DNA from: Effrenium voratum
Taxonomy: Eukaryota; Sar; Dinophyceae; Suessiales; Symbiodiniaceae
DNA length: 64,000 nucleotides
Direction of reading: 5' to 3'
Assembly (NCBI GenBank): GCA_963377175.1
Contig: CAUJNA010002124.1
Span: 854,174 to 918,173 of the forward strand
Shown here: positions 37,262 through 48,554 of the stretch, piece after piece
How the letters are laid out: every line of letters begins with the position of its first letter
How positions within the stretch are numbered: the first letter of the stretch is position 1
Position numbers and translations under genes: made by a program
Notes under the pieces: model-generated
Database searches by the model: none
What the model was told of the DNA's origin: nothing
What the model saw: only the letters and a program-made list of their open reading frames with translations

Positions 37262-37480
37262 CATGTTCTTCGTTCCTTTCTCTTCCTTTCTCTTCCTTTC
37301 TATTCATTTCTCTTCCTTTCTCTTCCGTCTTTTCCTTTTTCTCCTTCTTCTCCTTCTTCTCCGTCTTCTCCGTCTTCTCCTTCTTCTCCTCCTTCTCCTT
37401 CTTCTCCCTACTTTGCTTCTTCTTCTTCTTCTTCTTCTTCTTCTTCCTCTTTTTCTTGGTTGTCTTCTTTCGCTTCTTTG
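37262..37480. repeat. Polypyrimidine tract (TTCTCTTCC / TTCTCC / TTC)
   Basis: About 215 bases almost entirely of C and T on the plus strand, as TTTCTCTTCC, CTTCTCCTT and CTT runs. It ends about 50 bases before the candidate acceptor at 37531. Lys/Glu- and Arg-rich minus-strand frames across it are artefacts of composition. Confidence 0.9.
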
Positions 37481-37531
37481 TCTTCCGAAACAACTCGGGG
37501 CACGCGTGATTTGAGATTTGACTTTCCCGAG

Positions 37532-37875
37532 TTGCAGTGTGGGTGCTTGGCAGTGAGGTCGAGACCGAGAAGGAGCCCAAGTTGGGAAAGGCCCGGGTCT
37601 TGGCGGACTTGCTTCGCCTGGTGGCTTCTGACGCAAGGCATCCTTTGGTATCCCCCATTTCATGTTCAGGCCCCGACAATTTCAACGGGAGCCAGCTGGC
37701 ACTGTGTGCAGCCTCTGCGCCAAACCGGACAATTCATCTGAGCAAGTTTCTGCTCCAAGAGTTCTCGAGGCCCGGGTTCATGCTGGGCTGTCGGAAGAGG
37801 CCGGGCGGCTTTGGTGCGCAGGCGGCGCCAGCGACGCCGCCGCGGATGGTGGGCACCGAAGACGACACGGTCAAG
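37532..37875 (+). CDS. Two candidate exons, unknown protein
   Basis: Exon 37532-37632 reads VWVLGSEVETEKEPKLGKAR then VLADLLRLVASD and ends at a GC donor (GAC|GCAAGG). Exon 37762-37875 starts in matching phase at AG|TTC and reads FMLGCRKRPGGFGAQAAPAT then PPRMVGTEDDTVK, ending at another AG|GC donor. Both have GC-rich third positions. A frame on a different phase across the second exon was rejected for lower bias. The exon at 39498 may follow in the same gene. No family recognised. Confidence 0.4.
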
Positions 37876-39000
37876 GCGAGTGCTTCTGGAAGTGGATGGG
37901 GCAGGTGCTGCTGAGCTCGGAAGACGCGCTTCTTTTGAGCGGTCGCCTGCGAGAAACCACGATATAAATCAGACAAACAACCTACACTTGCCTCACTGCG
38001 CCCCACTTGGGTTTTGCGGCTGCCTTGAAAACCGTTCTTGATGGCAGCCTTCTACAGATGCGAGCTGCCTCGCATCCTTCGTAGGCCAGCGCCTTGCGCC
38101 AAAAGAGGGCCATGCCAAACGTGAAGGCCAGGGCATTTGCCGTTCGCCCCGGAATTCCAGTATGGGTGAGCGGATGGCCAGTTTCTTGCTTGTGCTGCCG
38201 TGGTGCATGACCGAGCACTTGTTCGAACCTTTTTGGTTTCGCAAACAAGCTGCTGCCAGGTTCCACGCTTCAACCCAGAACGGGACCTGGGCGAGGAGGA
38301 CAGGGGCTCTCGATTAGTTCCCAATGCTGACAGGGAGCTACGCAGAGCATCGGCCCCGGAATTCCCCGGACCAAAACCTGGATTTGTGCATTTGAAAGAC
38401 AACCACATTGTGGTTGTCTGAATGGAGAGAGGGCATGTATGATTTGAAAGCCAATTGAGGCAGCACAAGCAAATGAATCGTTTGCTTCTTACCCAAGGCA
38501 AGCAAACGAAACAAAACACACATGAGCCTTGCAAGAGACCAGGACGGGGGGCCCAAGCGTTTTCTGTGACCCCAAAACGTTTCGTGTCATTTGCGACCCT
38601 GAAAAGCAAAATCCCCAAACTCTAGGGATGACGAGCCATGTCCACAGGGCAGGGACAGTTGTAGGCTCGAATATGGGCCAATTCCAGTGCGCAAAAGCAG
38701 ATGCCCGCGTGTCAACCTGAGGTGAATCGAACACTTTGAGAAGGTGTATCATCCTTTTGGAAGGACACCCAAAGAAACGACCCTGCGGACCAAAGCTAAC
38801 GTAGCTGCGGACCGAACAGTTCCATCTTTACAAACACCGAAACGGGATCACGGCGCTTGGCACAAAGAGGGATCTGGATCATTTGAATCACAGAAAGATT
38901 CGAGAAACCGCCAAAAGATGTAAAGGCAAATGAACACCTGGACTAGACTGGCCCCACCCAAAGGGTGACTGCTTGTTCCGTCGAGGGAAGCTCCCACATG

Positions 39001-39100
39001 GGTGTGGCTCAAAATGAAAGGGCTAGGGTTACGCAGCTTTTAGTCTTTGATTCCATTTCCCAAGGTGCCATTTTGGGTACATTTTTTGTGAGCCACAGCC
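39001..39100. repeat. Hairpin element with inverted ends, copy 2
   Basis: Left end GGTGTGGCTCAAAATG and right end TGAGCCACAGCC pair over 11 of 12 bases. The interior has CCATTTTGGGTAC as in the copy at 36971. Internal sequence otherwise differs, so the two are old relatives. No coding signal was seen between 37876 and 39497 apart from this element. Confidence 0.4.
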
Positions 39101-39497
39101 CACAGACAGGTCAGTCCCGTGACACCTGTGGGACTTGTCGCTTGCCAGGCCGGCGCCGATCTGCGGGCCTCCAAAGCGTGGCGACCTTGATCGGTCTCGC
39201 GCCAGAGCTCCCTGAAAAAAAGGTTTCTTGTTGGTTTTCAGAATGACCCCAAGAAAAACCATCCAACTGGTGGTTTCCTTCAGGGAATCCCCAGGTTCAT
39301 TCCCAAAACCGTGGGTCATTCATTCCGTACTGAGCACCAGCAAGTAGGATCAAAACTGCCCCTATGCCCCTATGGGCCTAAGGCTCCATGTTGGGTGCTT
39401 GAGCGAGCTGAGGAAGCCAAAGTGAAACGGGGTCTCAGTTGTTTTTTTTGTTTTATTATGTGTGTTCTCATGCCGTGCAGTCGGGGAGAGCGACCAG

Positions 39498-39610
39498 CGA
39501 GGGTTCGCATTTGACACGGGAAGCCCCCTGGCTTTGACGCTTCCGGATGGCTGGGACCGCTTGGCAAAGGAGAGCCTGACCAGATGGATGGAAGGAGAGG
39601 GACTGCCAAA
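39498..39610 (+). CDS. Candidate internal exon, unknown protein
   Basis: After an acceptor at GACCAG|CGA (or CGAG|GG) the frame reads GFAFDTGSPLALTLPDGWDR then LAKESLTRWMEGEGLP with GC-rich third positions. The 3' end is not fixed: GA donors near 39610 or a GC donor after GACCGCTTG are possible. It lies on the plus strand 1.6 kb after the exon pair at 37532-37875 and 750 bases before the WW/RRM gene. Confidence 0.4.
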
Positions 39611-40364
39611 GATTCGGTCAACAATTCGGTCAACAAGTACGTCGCAACTTCACGCAGCAAGCAAAGCAGGTATTCAAACAAAGAGCGTAATCAAATTCAA
39701 CATATTTGAACCACCGCCTTCCATACCTGACCTTGGCCCAGAAGGTCGGTGGCATGATCCTCAGGGGTTTAGCTACGTCAGCCTTTGGTTCACTAGCTCG
39801 CCTCGATTGCCATGAGGCGAGCTCTGGCACGGCTGAAGCAGAAAGAGTTCAAGCACGGGGCCCTTGGCGGTGTATCCGAAATTCTGTTTTGAGCAACACC
39901 GGGATATGTTTGGAATCTGTGAGCCATCTCACGTGAGGAACTTCCAGGTCTTGGATTTTGCGCAATTATTCACAGCAACTCCTCTTCGCACAGAAGGAAT
40001 GGCAAGGGGCGTACTCACTACTTCTATTACTAGGACATGTATGGGGTCGCTTGCCCGTCTTAACATTAGGACCCTCCAAACCGTTGGCTTCATGTCGGTT
40101 TCCTGTCTAATATCAGAAGTGAATTGGGCTCCTAGTTTTGAGACCACCATTTGGGAGGGACACTGACTCTTGGTCACGAGTAGGACGATGGCCCAGGTGT
40201 TGGTCTTTGATCGAATGCAGTTCTGCTGAAGCGCTGCTTCGCCTTATTCAACCGTCCTTGTTAGAATCGGAGTTCTCAGAACTAAGAGCCTTTGTTTTCA
40301 AGAGATGATCCGCAGCAGTTTGGCTAGAGGACGCCGCAAATGAACGCGCCGTCCTCCTAAAGTG

Positions 40365-41862
40365 ATGGGGGGCTCAAAGGGCCCCAAAGGTGACAAGGGC
40401 GAGGAGAAGCGAGGAGGGTGGAAGGGCGACGGCAAGTGGTGGCCAGAAGAAGAAAAAGGGAAAGGCAAGGACAAAACCAAAGGGAAAGGGAAAGCAAAAG
40501 GGAAGGACAATGAGTGGCGTGGCAAGGCAGACGAATCGTATGTGAACCGACCAGAAAGGAGAGGCAAAGGCAAGAATGATGGCAAGAATGAAGGCAAGGG
40601 CACCGGAAGTGAGAAGAGGAGCCAGCTTAGCAGCAGTGCTCCGGATTTCACGCCCTCGGGCATGTACGACTATGACTCCTTGTCCGCTCCCTTTTGGAAC
40701 TGGCCGCCCTTTGTGGAGATGCCTCCCTTGTGGCGGGAGTATGCCGACAAGGATGGCACCAAGTACTACTACAACTCCAAGACGGGCCTCACGCAGTGGG
40801 AGAGGCCTCCGGAGTTGGACCCTCCGGAGCTCAAGGTCAAGGAAGTGCGGCGCGAGGAAGCCAAAGGCGACCGAGGCGACCGAGGCGACCGAGGCGACCG
40901 AGGCGACCGAGGCGAGTTCGCTCGCGACCGGGAGGATGGCATGGGAGGCGGCAAGGACTCGGGCAAGGGCAAGCGTGACCGGGACCGCGGGGACCGCGGG
41001 GACCGCGGTGACCGCGGGGACCGTGGGGACCGCGGGGACCGTGGGGACCGCGGGGATCGGAGGCGGCCCCCCAAAGCGGAGCCCTCGAAGGAGCCCAGCT
41101 TCGGCCCCCCCGGGTGTAACCTCTTTGTGTTCCACCTGCCGGACGACTGGACTGACGACGACCTGCTGGAGTACTTTGCGCCCCACGGCAACGTTGTCAG
41201 TGCCAAGGTGATGAAGGAGCTGGGCACCGGCCGGTCAAGGGGCTTCGGCTTTGTGAGCTATGAGGATCGGGTCAGCGCGGCTACGGCCATCAAGAAGATG
41301 CAGGGCTACAAGATTCTGGGCAAGCGCCTGAAGGCGGCATTCCGAAATGTGTGGAATTTGTCTCATGGGTTTTTGGGAAGGCAATCCTCTAAATGACCAC
41401 CCGCACGAAAGACCAACAAGTCTTGGGACGCATTTTTATAGGTGGGCACCATCCCAAATGGGTCGACGGGGGAAGGAGGAACTAGGGACTGTGATCCCAA
41501 ATCCACTCATGAGACACATGAGCCACAATCAAACCCCGCGTAGATGAAGGTTAGTGAGGGGCAGTCCCAGCCAGAAATAGTTGCGGATATCCGCCTTCTT
41601 AATTCTTTACATGGTTCTGGGATTACGACCATTTTAATGCTGGGATTTGAGCAAGTGACGGTCACATGGTCAGGTGGAGTTCAAGAAAGGCGAGGGCGAC
41701 AGCCGAGACGTGGACAAGATGGACACGGAGGAGAAGGCCTCCGGGGACGACGAGCGCTTGATCGGCTACTTGAGGGCCATCTCCGCGAAGTCCGTCGTGC
41801 AATCCTTGAAGGAATCCGAGAAGGAAGATGCGAACAGCCCAAGAGACAGCCTCGAAACGTGA
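40365..41862 (+). CDS. WW domain and CELF/Bruno-type RRM RNA-binding protein
   Basis: ATG at 40365, exon 1 to 41333, intron 41334-41673 (donor AAG|GCGGCA, acceptor TCAG|GTGGAG), exon 2 41674-41862 ending TGA; about 385 residues. The N-terminal 100 residues are a low-complexity Lys/Gly-rich stretch. A WW domain follows (PLWREYADKDGTKYYYNSKT then GLTQWERPPEL, both Trp and the Tyr triplet present). Next come two runs of Gly-Asp-Arg repeats. The C-terminal RRM has RNP2 LFVFHL and RNP1 RSRGFGFVSY and is introduced by GPPGCNL, as in the third RRM of CELF/Bruno proteins. Splicing restores the RRM end as GKRLK|VEFKKGEGD; reading through the intron gives an unrelated tail. WW domains bind proline-rich partners and such RRMs bind RNA, so a role in splicing or mRNA control is likely but inferred. 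Confidence 0.88.
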
Positions 41863-42946
41863 GGAGTGAAAAAGATGCGACTCACTGACCTGGCCAATCA
41901 AGCGAATGACATGTCAGTTCTGGCTGAGAAGATGTTTGTTGAGAAGCCCCTCTTAAAGTGGTTCTCCTTTCACCGGTCCATGCGAATCTGTTTATCCGAA
42001 TCCAGCCCAGGTTTGTTCCGAATCCCTACAGCGAGCGACCAGGGCCGCTTGGAACCGCCGGGACCCGAGATGAAATTCTACCCATAGGTTTAAGCTTCTC
42101 TTTTGGACTGGGGAATGGTCCAACGGTAGCATTGTCAAAAATGGTATGATTCATTTGCTGCACGTTGCAAGGGACCATATCCAATCTTCCCACTTGCCGT
42201 ATTTAGGAGACCCACTGTAGGACTTCATAGCTTCCAACGTATTGCTGACTGGATGTTCCAATTCGCAATGGGAAGCATTGCCTAGCAGATTGCCTTGCAG
42301 CTAGTTTTGCGTTCAATCCACATGAGGCACGATCGCTTTCTTACGCAGAAAGTTTCACAAGAGCAGCTCTTCCACATGATTTTGGCTTGATTTCAGTCAA
42401 AGTTGCGCAAAGCCCGGCCACGTGTGCTGGTTCATTGCAAAGATTGCAAACTGCGGGAAAGGTGGCAACGATCAGGTGCCTTCTTTCCCAAACAAAGTGC
42501 GATTAACTTCGAACTGCCTGAACTCCCTCCAGCAAACATACAGGCGTCCAGGAGGGTTTTCGAAGAGTTTCGTTTGACATGTCTTTGCCCATTTCAAGGG
42601 CGGCGGTCTTCCAGAAGCTTCTTAATGTCATCAGTTGCAGACGTCTTCCTGCAGTGCCTTCCAGCCAGAGTGCAAGTCAGAGACCCTTCCTTGACAGCAT
42701 TTGTGCTTAAAGTATTTCGGGGCACGTCGGTGTCGCAAGAAAGACACTCGATATATTTTTTTCCGGAAAAGCCCTTGGACGGTCCTAGGCCCTAGCTAGA
42801 GGTCCGCAGCGGCATGTCTTTGACCCATTGCCCAGGATCCAGAGGCCGAAGCCAGCTACTATGCGCGGTGCGCCAAAGTCAGGTGGTGTTTGCTGGGGCG
42901 TTGAAAAACCTGCTCCTGACCGTGACCGTGCAGATTGCGGTGCCTG

Positions 42947-42973
42947 TTGTGTGTGTGTGTGTGTGTGTGTGTG

Positions 42974-43022
<49 letters not shown>

Positions 43023-43236
43023 GCCTGCCTGCCTGCCTGCCTGTCTGCCTGCCTGCCTGCCTGCCTGCCTGCGTGCGTGCGTGCGCGCGTGGGCGCGTGT
43101 GCGCGTGTGCGCGTGTGCGTGTGTGCGTGTGTGCGTGTGTGCGTGTGTGCGTGCGCGCGTGCGTGCGTGTGTGCGTGTGTGCGTGTGTGCGTGTGCGCGT
43201 GTGCGCGTGTGCGCGTGCGCGTGCGCGTGCGCGTGC

Positions 43237-43315
<79 letters not shown>

Positions 43316-43425
43316 TGTGTGTGTGTGGGTGGGTGGGTGGGTGGGTGGGTTGGTGGGTGGGTGGGTGGGTGGGTGTTGTGTGCGCGTGCGCGCGCGTGTG
43401 TGCACGTGTGTGCGCGTGTGCGCAC
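42947..43425. repeat. Alternating purine-pyrimidine tract (GT, CTGT, CTGC, GCGT, GGGT)
   Basis: About 480 bases of successive simple repeats on the plus strand: TG, then CTGT, CTGCC, GCGT/GTGC and GGGT, ending in mixed GCGTGT. Almost perfect purine-pyrimidine alternation over most of 43070-43330 would favour Z-DNA. Cys/Val-rich plus frames and His/Thr/Arg-rich minus frames across it come from composition, not genes. A hydrophobic frame just before it (GALKNLLLTVTVQIAVPV, near 42900) might be coding but runs into the repeat. Confidence 0.95.
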
Positions 43426-44025
43426 GGCTGCGTCAGTGCTTGTGTGGGTGCTTATTCTGTCCAGCTTATACGCTTTTGATAATCCGAGGGGTGCATATTG
43501 TTTGCCCTTGATCCGAGTACACTATGTTGATCATCGTTTTTTTCGGTTTGCGAGGTGTGAGCATGCGCTGCATCGGAAGAAGTTCAGGCTGTAATGGGAA
43601 GTGGCTCGATCCAGCTCATCCACAATCACGGATGAGGTGGCTTAAGGCCAGGGGCAGGTGTAGTGATCCTTTATTGGCAGATAGGGCGTAAGGTGTTCAA
43701 ACATAGAGTGCACAATAGCTGGCCAAGTGGGAGAATCCGAATTGCGCGAATGACAAAGCGTAAATGCATTTGTCCAGACTTCTTCCTTGTGGGCCCGGCA
43801 AGTTTCTATTCTGCCCGAGAGGGTGCGACTTGGGCTTGCCCTTTGGTGTAGGGTTTGCCGCAACCTGAAGCCCTAGGATCAGGCTGGGAATAGCTCAAGT
43901 TTTGGGTCTCTTGCTGAAGATGGGTGAAGCTGCGAACAGGGCAAAGGGTGAAGCTGCTGTTCATGCTTTGGCGCCTGGTTCGAAGTGAGCGGCCATGTGT
44001 GACATTTGCCGGTCGCCCGCTTCAG

Positions 44026-45310
44026 GTACTTCGACGGGCGCCCGCCGCACTACGACCGGAAGCCGCTGCTGCCCACTGCGGATGGGGCACCAGAGGAGGG
44101 TTTTGGGTGGAGACGACGCAAGACGAAGCAGCACAGGAAGCAAATTGGGAAGAACCCAGTGTCCCCAAGGATGTCAGCCGATGTGATATCAGCTGTGAAT
44201 TCCCTTGCAATTCACGCAATTCGGCTTTGCCCATCCTAATGCAACTTAACATTCTTCGTTTTGCCTTGCGATTGGAAGGTTCTCGTCAGATCTTGTTGCA
44301 TTGGCTCGAGCCCCTTCTTGCTTTGCTATCACATCCCTTACTCATGCCAACATAAGCCTGACTCCAAGGAGACCCTTGCAATTGAGCGCGAACATCTTTC
44401 GATCCACCTCACTCCCACACCTTCATAAATCCCACTGGGCCCCATTCGGCATGTAAGTCAAAGGCCGCCTTTTGATTAGGCATGCTCGTCGGAGCTTCTC
44501 CAGTGCCGGTTCCTCTCGTACGCTTGTCATCCCACGGTAGGACTTTGTGGACGCGCGGCGCCCACTGAGAAGGCAGGCGGATTTTGCGCGGGCCATCCCA
44601 ACCCATAGCCACCTGCTGGTTCCGTCTGGCTCGGCACCATCAGGCGGCAGCGCATCTCGCCGAAGCACTTCTGGATCCAACCCGACTACATCACGCCCGG
44701 CTCCGAGTGGAGCTTTCTCGGCGGATTCGGAAGGATTCAGATTCATACTCGTTGGGGCATTTCATGCTGGTGCCCAGTCTGTGACTTTTTCTTCAGCCCT
44801 GCGTGCTCTGATGTCGTGATGTTTTGCTCGCCGTGCAAGGAATCATAATCTAAGCTTAGCACTCTCTCCGTCGTGGAGTGTGCTTTGGCATTTGCGAGCA
44901 GTTCATTGCTTTACTTGCTGCATTGTTGTGTTTTTGTTGTCACTGCTCTGCTTCCTGGCTCATCTGTTGCCTTTGTGTGTTTGCATTGGTTTCCTGTGTT
45001 AGTGTTTAGTCTTGTGGTATGTATTTGTTGCGTGGCTCTGTGTTGTTTCGTCCAGCAGTGTTTGTTTTGTTTCTGAATTTGCCTGTCTCTGTTTGATTCT
45101 TGCTTGCCTGCCTGCCTGGCTGCCTGCCTGCTTGTCTCTCTGTCTCTCTGTCTCCCTGTCTCCCTGTCTCCCTGTCTCCCTGTCTCTCTGTCTCTCTGTC
45201 TCTCTGTTTGCCTGTCTGCCTGTCCCTGTCTCCCTCTCTGCCTCTCCCTCTCTCTCTCTCTCGCTCTCCCACTCCCTCTCTCTCTCTCTCTCTCTCTTTC
45301 TCTCGCTCTT

Positions 45311-45345
<35 letters not shown>

Positions 45346-45880
45346 GGCCCCTCTGGTCTGTCTGATCGCTCTGAGATTTCCCGGTTTCTCTGGTCTCAGA
45401 CAGACCATCTGGCTGTCCGTCTGTCTGTTTGTTTGCTGGCCATTTAAGGTTGTGCGGCGGTTGCTGGGTTGCTCGGTTCTTGTTTGGTTTCGCTTGATTC
45501 CTTGCTTTCATACTTGCTTTCCTGCTTGTTGTTTGTTTGCCTATGTTCCTGGAGCGGCTCTGGGACTCTGGGACCCGGGGCTCAGGCCGGACCCCCCTTC
45601 AGTCGCCTTCATGACCACGCACGAGCTGAAGTTTGCCATGATGAACGAGGACGCCTTCATCTCACATGCCGAAAGGGCGATGGCATCCATTCGATTTGCT
45701 GCCTAGTATCTCTGCGACTCATTCGTTCCTCTGGCACGTTGTTGGTGTAAAGTCATGATTTGCACTTGGCTATTTGGTTCATGACATCTTCAGTGTTTCG
45801 GTTGGGGGTTGATGCCTTCTTTACTGCAGATGCTGGATCATCTCAACGTGTCCCACCTACGCCAGTTGATCACGAAGTAG
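44026..45880 (+). CDS. C-terminal four exons of an unknown protein
   Basis: Exons in continuous phase: 44026-44077 (YFDGRPPHYDRKPLLPT; GC donor), 44651-44720 (RISPKHFWIQPDYITPGSEW then SFL; GC donor), 45603-45676 (AFMTTHELKFAMMNEDAFIS then HAER; GC donor) and 45830-45880 (MLDHLNVSHLRQLITK, stop TAG). Acceptors are CTTCAG, GGCAG, CCTTCAG and CTGCAG. The first exon could instead end at 44086. Third positions are GC-rich in all four. Earlier exons must exist between 41.9 and 44.0 kb; AEASYYARCAK near 42846 is one possibility. The protein was not recognised. Confidence 0.55.
45095..45352. repeat. CT-rich simple repeat (CTGCC, CTGTCTC, CT)
   Basis: Polypyrimidine-rich tract of CTGCCTG, CTGTCTCT/CTGTCTCC and CTCTCT units, inside the intron before the exon at 45603. 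The minus-strand Arg/Glu/Gln-rich frames across it are compositional. Confidence 0.9.
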
Positions 45881-46389
45881 TCCGCATTGATCCACCTTGT
45901 GGGTGATTCCAGCTTTGGCATGCCGGCCGCAGCGGATCGAAACAGACCGCGTTGCCTCTGTTTGACCGTATGCCACTGCATTTGCCATTGCCGTCAGGCC
46001 CACGTGGTGCGCAAGTGGCGCAGCGGACAGCCGAAGGCCGGCAAAAATGGGGCAAGAAGAGTCGGCATGACGACCAATGAGTTGGCTGTCGGTTATGAAT
46101 TGGCTATCGGTTGAGCATCGGTTTGGGTATTGGTTTGACTCCGCAATCTTGGTTTGCGACAACAGAACCAGAATCACGTACATCGGAGCGAGGCGCGCAA
46201 CTTCTACAGCGTAGGCTACTGAAAGCGCGCGTGCAACAAACATCAGCGCCGCAGGACCGCAACATCGCGCGTGTCTTGCGTTCGCGAAACCCGCGATCTA
46301 TCATGACCTTGATTCACAAGACAAGTACAGCTAGGCCTCAAATTTCCGAAGGATGCGAAAGTACACCTAGCTGCATGACACTTGCAACG

Positions 46390-46800
46390 TAATCATCGCG
46401 CCGGCCGCATCATGTTGATTTGGGCCATCAATCAGGCCGGCAACACAATGAATCATGGTCATTCCAGAATGCATCATGATCGAGACAGCATCGTAGTAAC
46501 GTTAACGTCATGCTACCGGCAGAATTACGATGCTGCCAGAATGCAGCGGCCTGATCATGCCGGCAGCATCACGATCACGCCTGCAGCATCATGATCGCAA
46601 CGGCGACACAATGATCATGGTGTTCGCATGATATGCGATCACGGCCACGTACGATGGCGTCATAATAACTTCAGCGACGCAATACCGGCAGAAGTATGAC
46701 CTTGCCGACAGCAGGTAGGCAGCTTCGCGGTCACGCCGGCAGTCGCGTAGGCGGCTTCATGATCACGCCAGCAGGATCATGGCCGGTCGTTTGTTGTTTT
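46390..46800. repeat. Degenerate GCCGGCAGCATCATGATC-type repeat
   Basis: Recurring blocks such as GCCGGCAGCATCACGATCAC, CTGCAGCATCATGATCGCAA, GCCGGCAACACAATGAATCA and CATGATCACGCCAGCAGGAT at roughly 15-35-base spacing. Each mixes GCCGGC with the palindrome core TGATCA or ATGAT. The units are too diverged for a fixed period. No coding bias. Confidence 0.5.
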
Positions 46801-47696
46801 CGTTTCCGGGCAGGTAGCTGCAGGCGGCATCATTGATTGGCTGCATCCGCCACCTGGGTCCTTTGCCAGCCGCGTCGTGACCTCCGGCAGCTCCGCTTTG
46901 CGATCGAGCCGGTCGCGCGCCGGCAGCATGGCACGTGCCGGTATATTCTCATCGCAAAAACACTCACGACGCGGGCGCGCACACAGGCGGCCTTGCGAGC
47001 CGCGTGTCAGCGTTGCGTCCATGCGGAGCGCAAAACAGCACGCGGAACGTGCTGGGTTCCACAGTTTTCAGGCAGAGGGTTCCAAACAAGGTTGTAAGGT
47101 TGTAGGCAGGGCCAGGATTGGTGGCCAGAGTTCGACGCAGAGTTCCAAGGGCTCCAGGCATGGTGCCTGGCTCCGAGCTGGCGGTGCAAGCTTGTTACTG
47201 CCACTTAGGCATAGAAACCCATCAGCTGGTTGCTGTTGGGGATGTACGTACAAATGTTAAAGACTGATTTTCCATGTGGGCTGGGCACTTACCAAGGGTT
47301 TCACCGAACCGATTTATCAGGGGCTTGTTTCCCTGGGCTAAGCCCCTGGTGGCTTCAACCCGTGTCAAAGCATTTCAAGAATCATATGTGGCGACTTGCG
47401 CCATGAAACCTTAAGCCAGTGGAGCCAGGACACAACTATTCTGAAATCCTGGCCCCAGTTCTTTGCGTTTTCACTGCGGGGCTTAGGTTTGTCTTGCCAT
47501 GCGTTGAGTTGGGCAGGGCCTTTAATTGGAGCCATTGCTCTCTCTTTCTCTCTCTCTCTCTCACATTATTTTGAGGGGGATACAGAGTTATTAACCCCGC
47601 CTTAGCAAAGATCCGCTGTTTGAGACGAGTGTCTGAACATGTTCCATTCTACGATGTAGCGACGCTCTAGAGTCTAGATTTTGCACCTCCTCCGAC

Positions 47697-47792
47697 ATGG
47701 AGAATGTGTCCAGCGGGACTCCACTTTGGCCCCGCAGGACCAGACGCCGGGCCTTCCTGCGCCTCCGGCACGTTTTGCGCACCTCCGACGAA
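47697..47792 (+). CDS. Candidate exon, unknown protein
   Basis: A frame from an ATG at 47697 reads RRTRRRAFLRLRHVLRTSDE with mostly GC third positions and ends at a GC donor (GAA|GCAAGC). It could be a first exon or could start at an internal acceptor (CGCAG|GACC). It precedes the exon pair at 48617-49616 on the same strand. Confidence 0.3.
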
Positions 47793-48410
47793 GCAAGCGG
47801 TTTCAGGCAAAACCAGGTGCCGAGAACACACAAGAAGGGCCGCGAGCAAAAGATGAGGGTTGTCGTGACATCCGAAATGCAGCAGATTTAGCAACTCAAG
47901 TTGAACGAACCACAAAACCCCCCAAGACCACAAGAGTTACATGGAGTTTCTTCTCGGCCAGCCCCGACCCATGCTGCCAGGGCCGTGCTCCTGGCCTGCC
48001 GGCGGGGGCCTTTGGCCCATGGCGCTGACCCGGATGTGAACCGAAGAGGGCGCAAAAAACACGAGTCCTGCAGTCCTTCTTAGGAAACACCTCCATGGCG
48101 ACCGAAGCGTTTTGGCAAGTCTTGGCAAGTTTTGGCAAGATGTTGGCAACGCATTTTTGACCGTTGGCATAACTGCTCTCTGGCAAGCACATAACTTGCT
48201 GGTTTAGGATCGACGCGCACACCATTCGGGTAGATGCCACCTACTTTTAGCTGCTCGATTCTCCAGGGTGTATTTCAGCTTCAGGTTCCAGCCGCAAACC
48301 AGTGACTTTAGATGCAGTCTTGTAAAGGCTTTTGACTGCTTTGTAGGACATCGGCGTCGGCAGTGTGCAAATCTTCGGCGTCGGCGTCGGCAGTTGTCAA
48401 ACCAGTCAAG

Positions 48411-48520
48411 AGCAAGCAAGCAAGCAAGCAAGCAGGCAGAGGCAGGCGGGCAAGCAAGCAAGCAAGCAAGCGAGCGAGCGAGCGAGCAAGCAAGCAAGCC
48501 AGCCAGTTAGCCAGCAAGCC

Positions 48521-48554
<34 letters not shown>

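Noticed and set aside
37202..37741. Ser/Pro/Leu-rich plus frame and Lys/Glu-rich minus frames
   Set aside because: They are dictated by the polypyrimidine tract at 37262-37480. Only the part after 37532 has coding bias, and it is on another frame.
41334..41396. Read-through extension of the WW/RRM protein past 41333
   Set aside because: It breaks the conserved end of the RRM; splicing to 41674 restores it (RLK|VEFKK).
42785..43594. Cys/Val-rich plus-strand and His/Thr/Arg-rich minus-strand ORFs
   Set aside because: Pure products of GT, CTGT and GCGT simple repeats; all frames are open.
45012..45511. Arg/Glu/Gln-rich minus-strand ORFs and Leu/Ser/Cys-rich plus-strand ORFs
   Set aside because: Composition of the CT-rich simple repeat.
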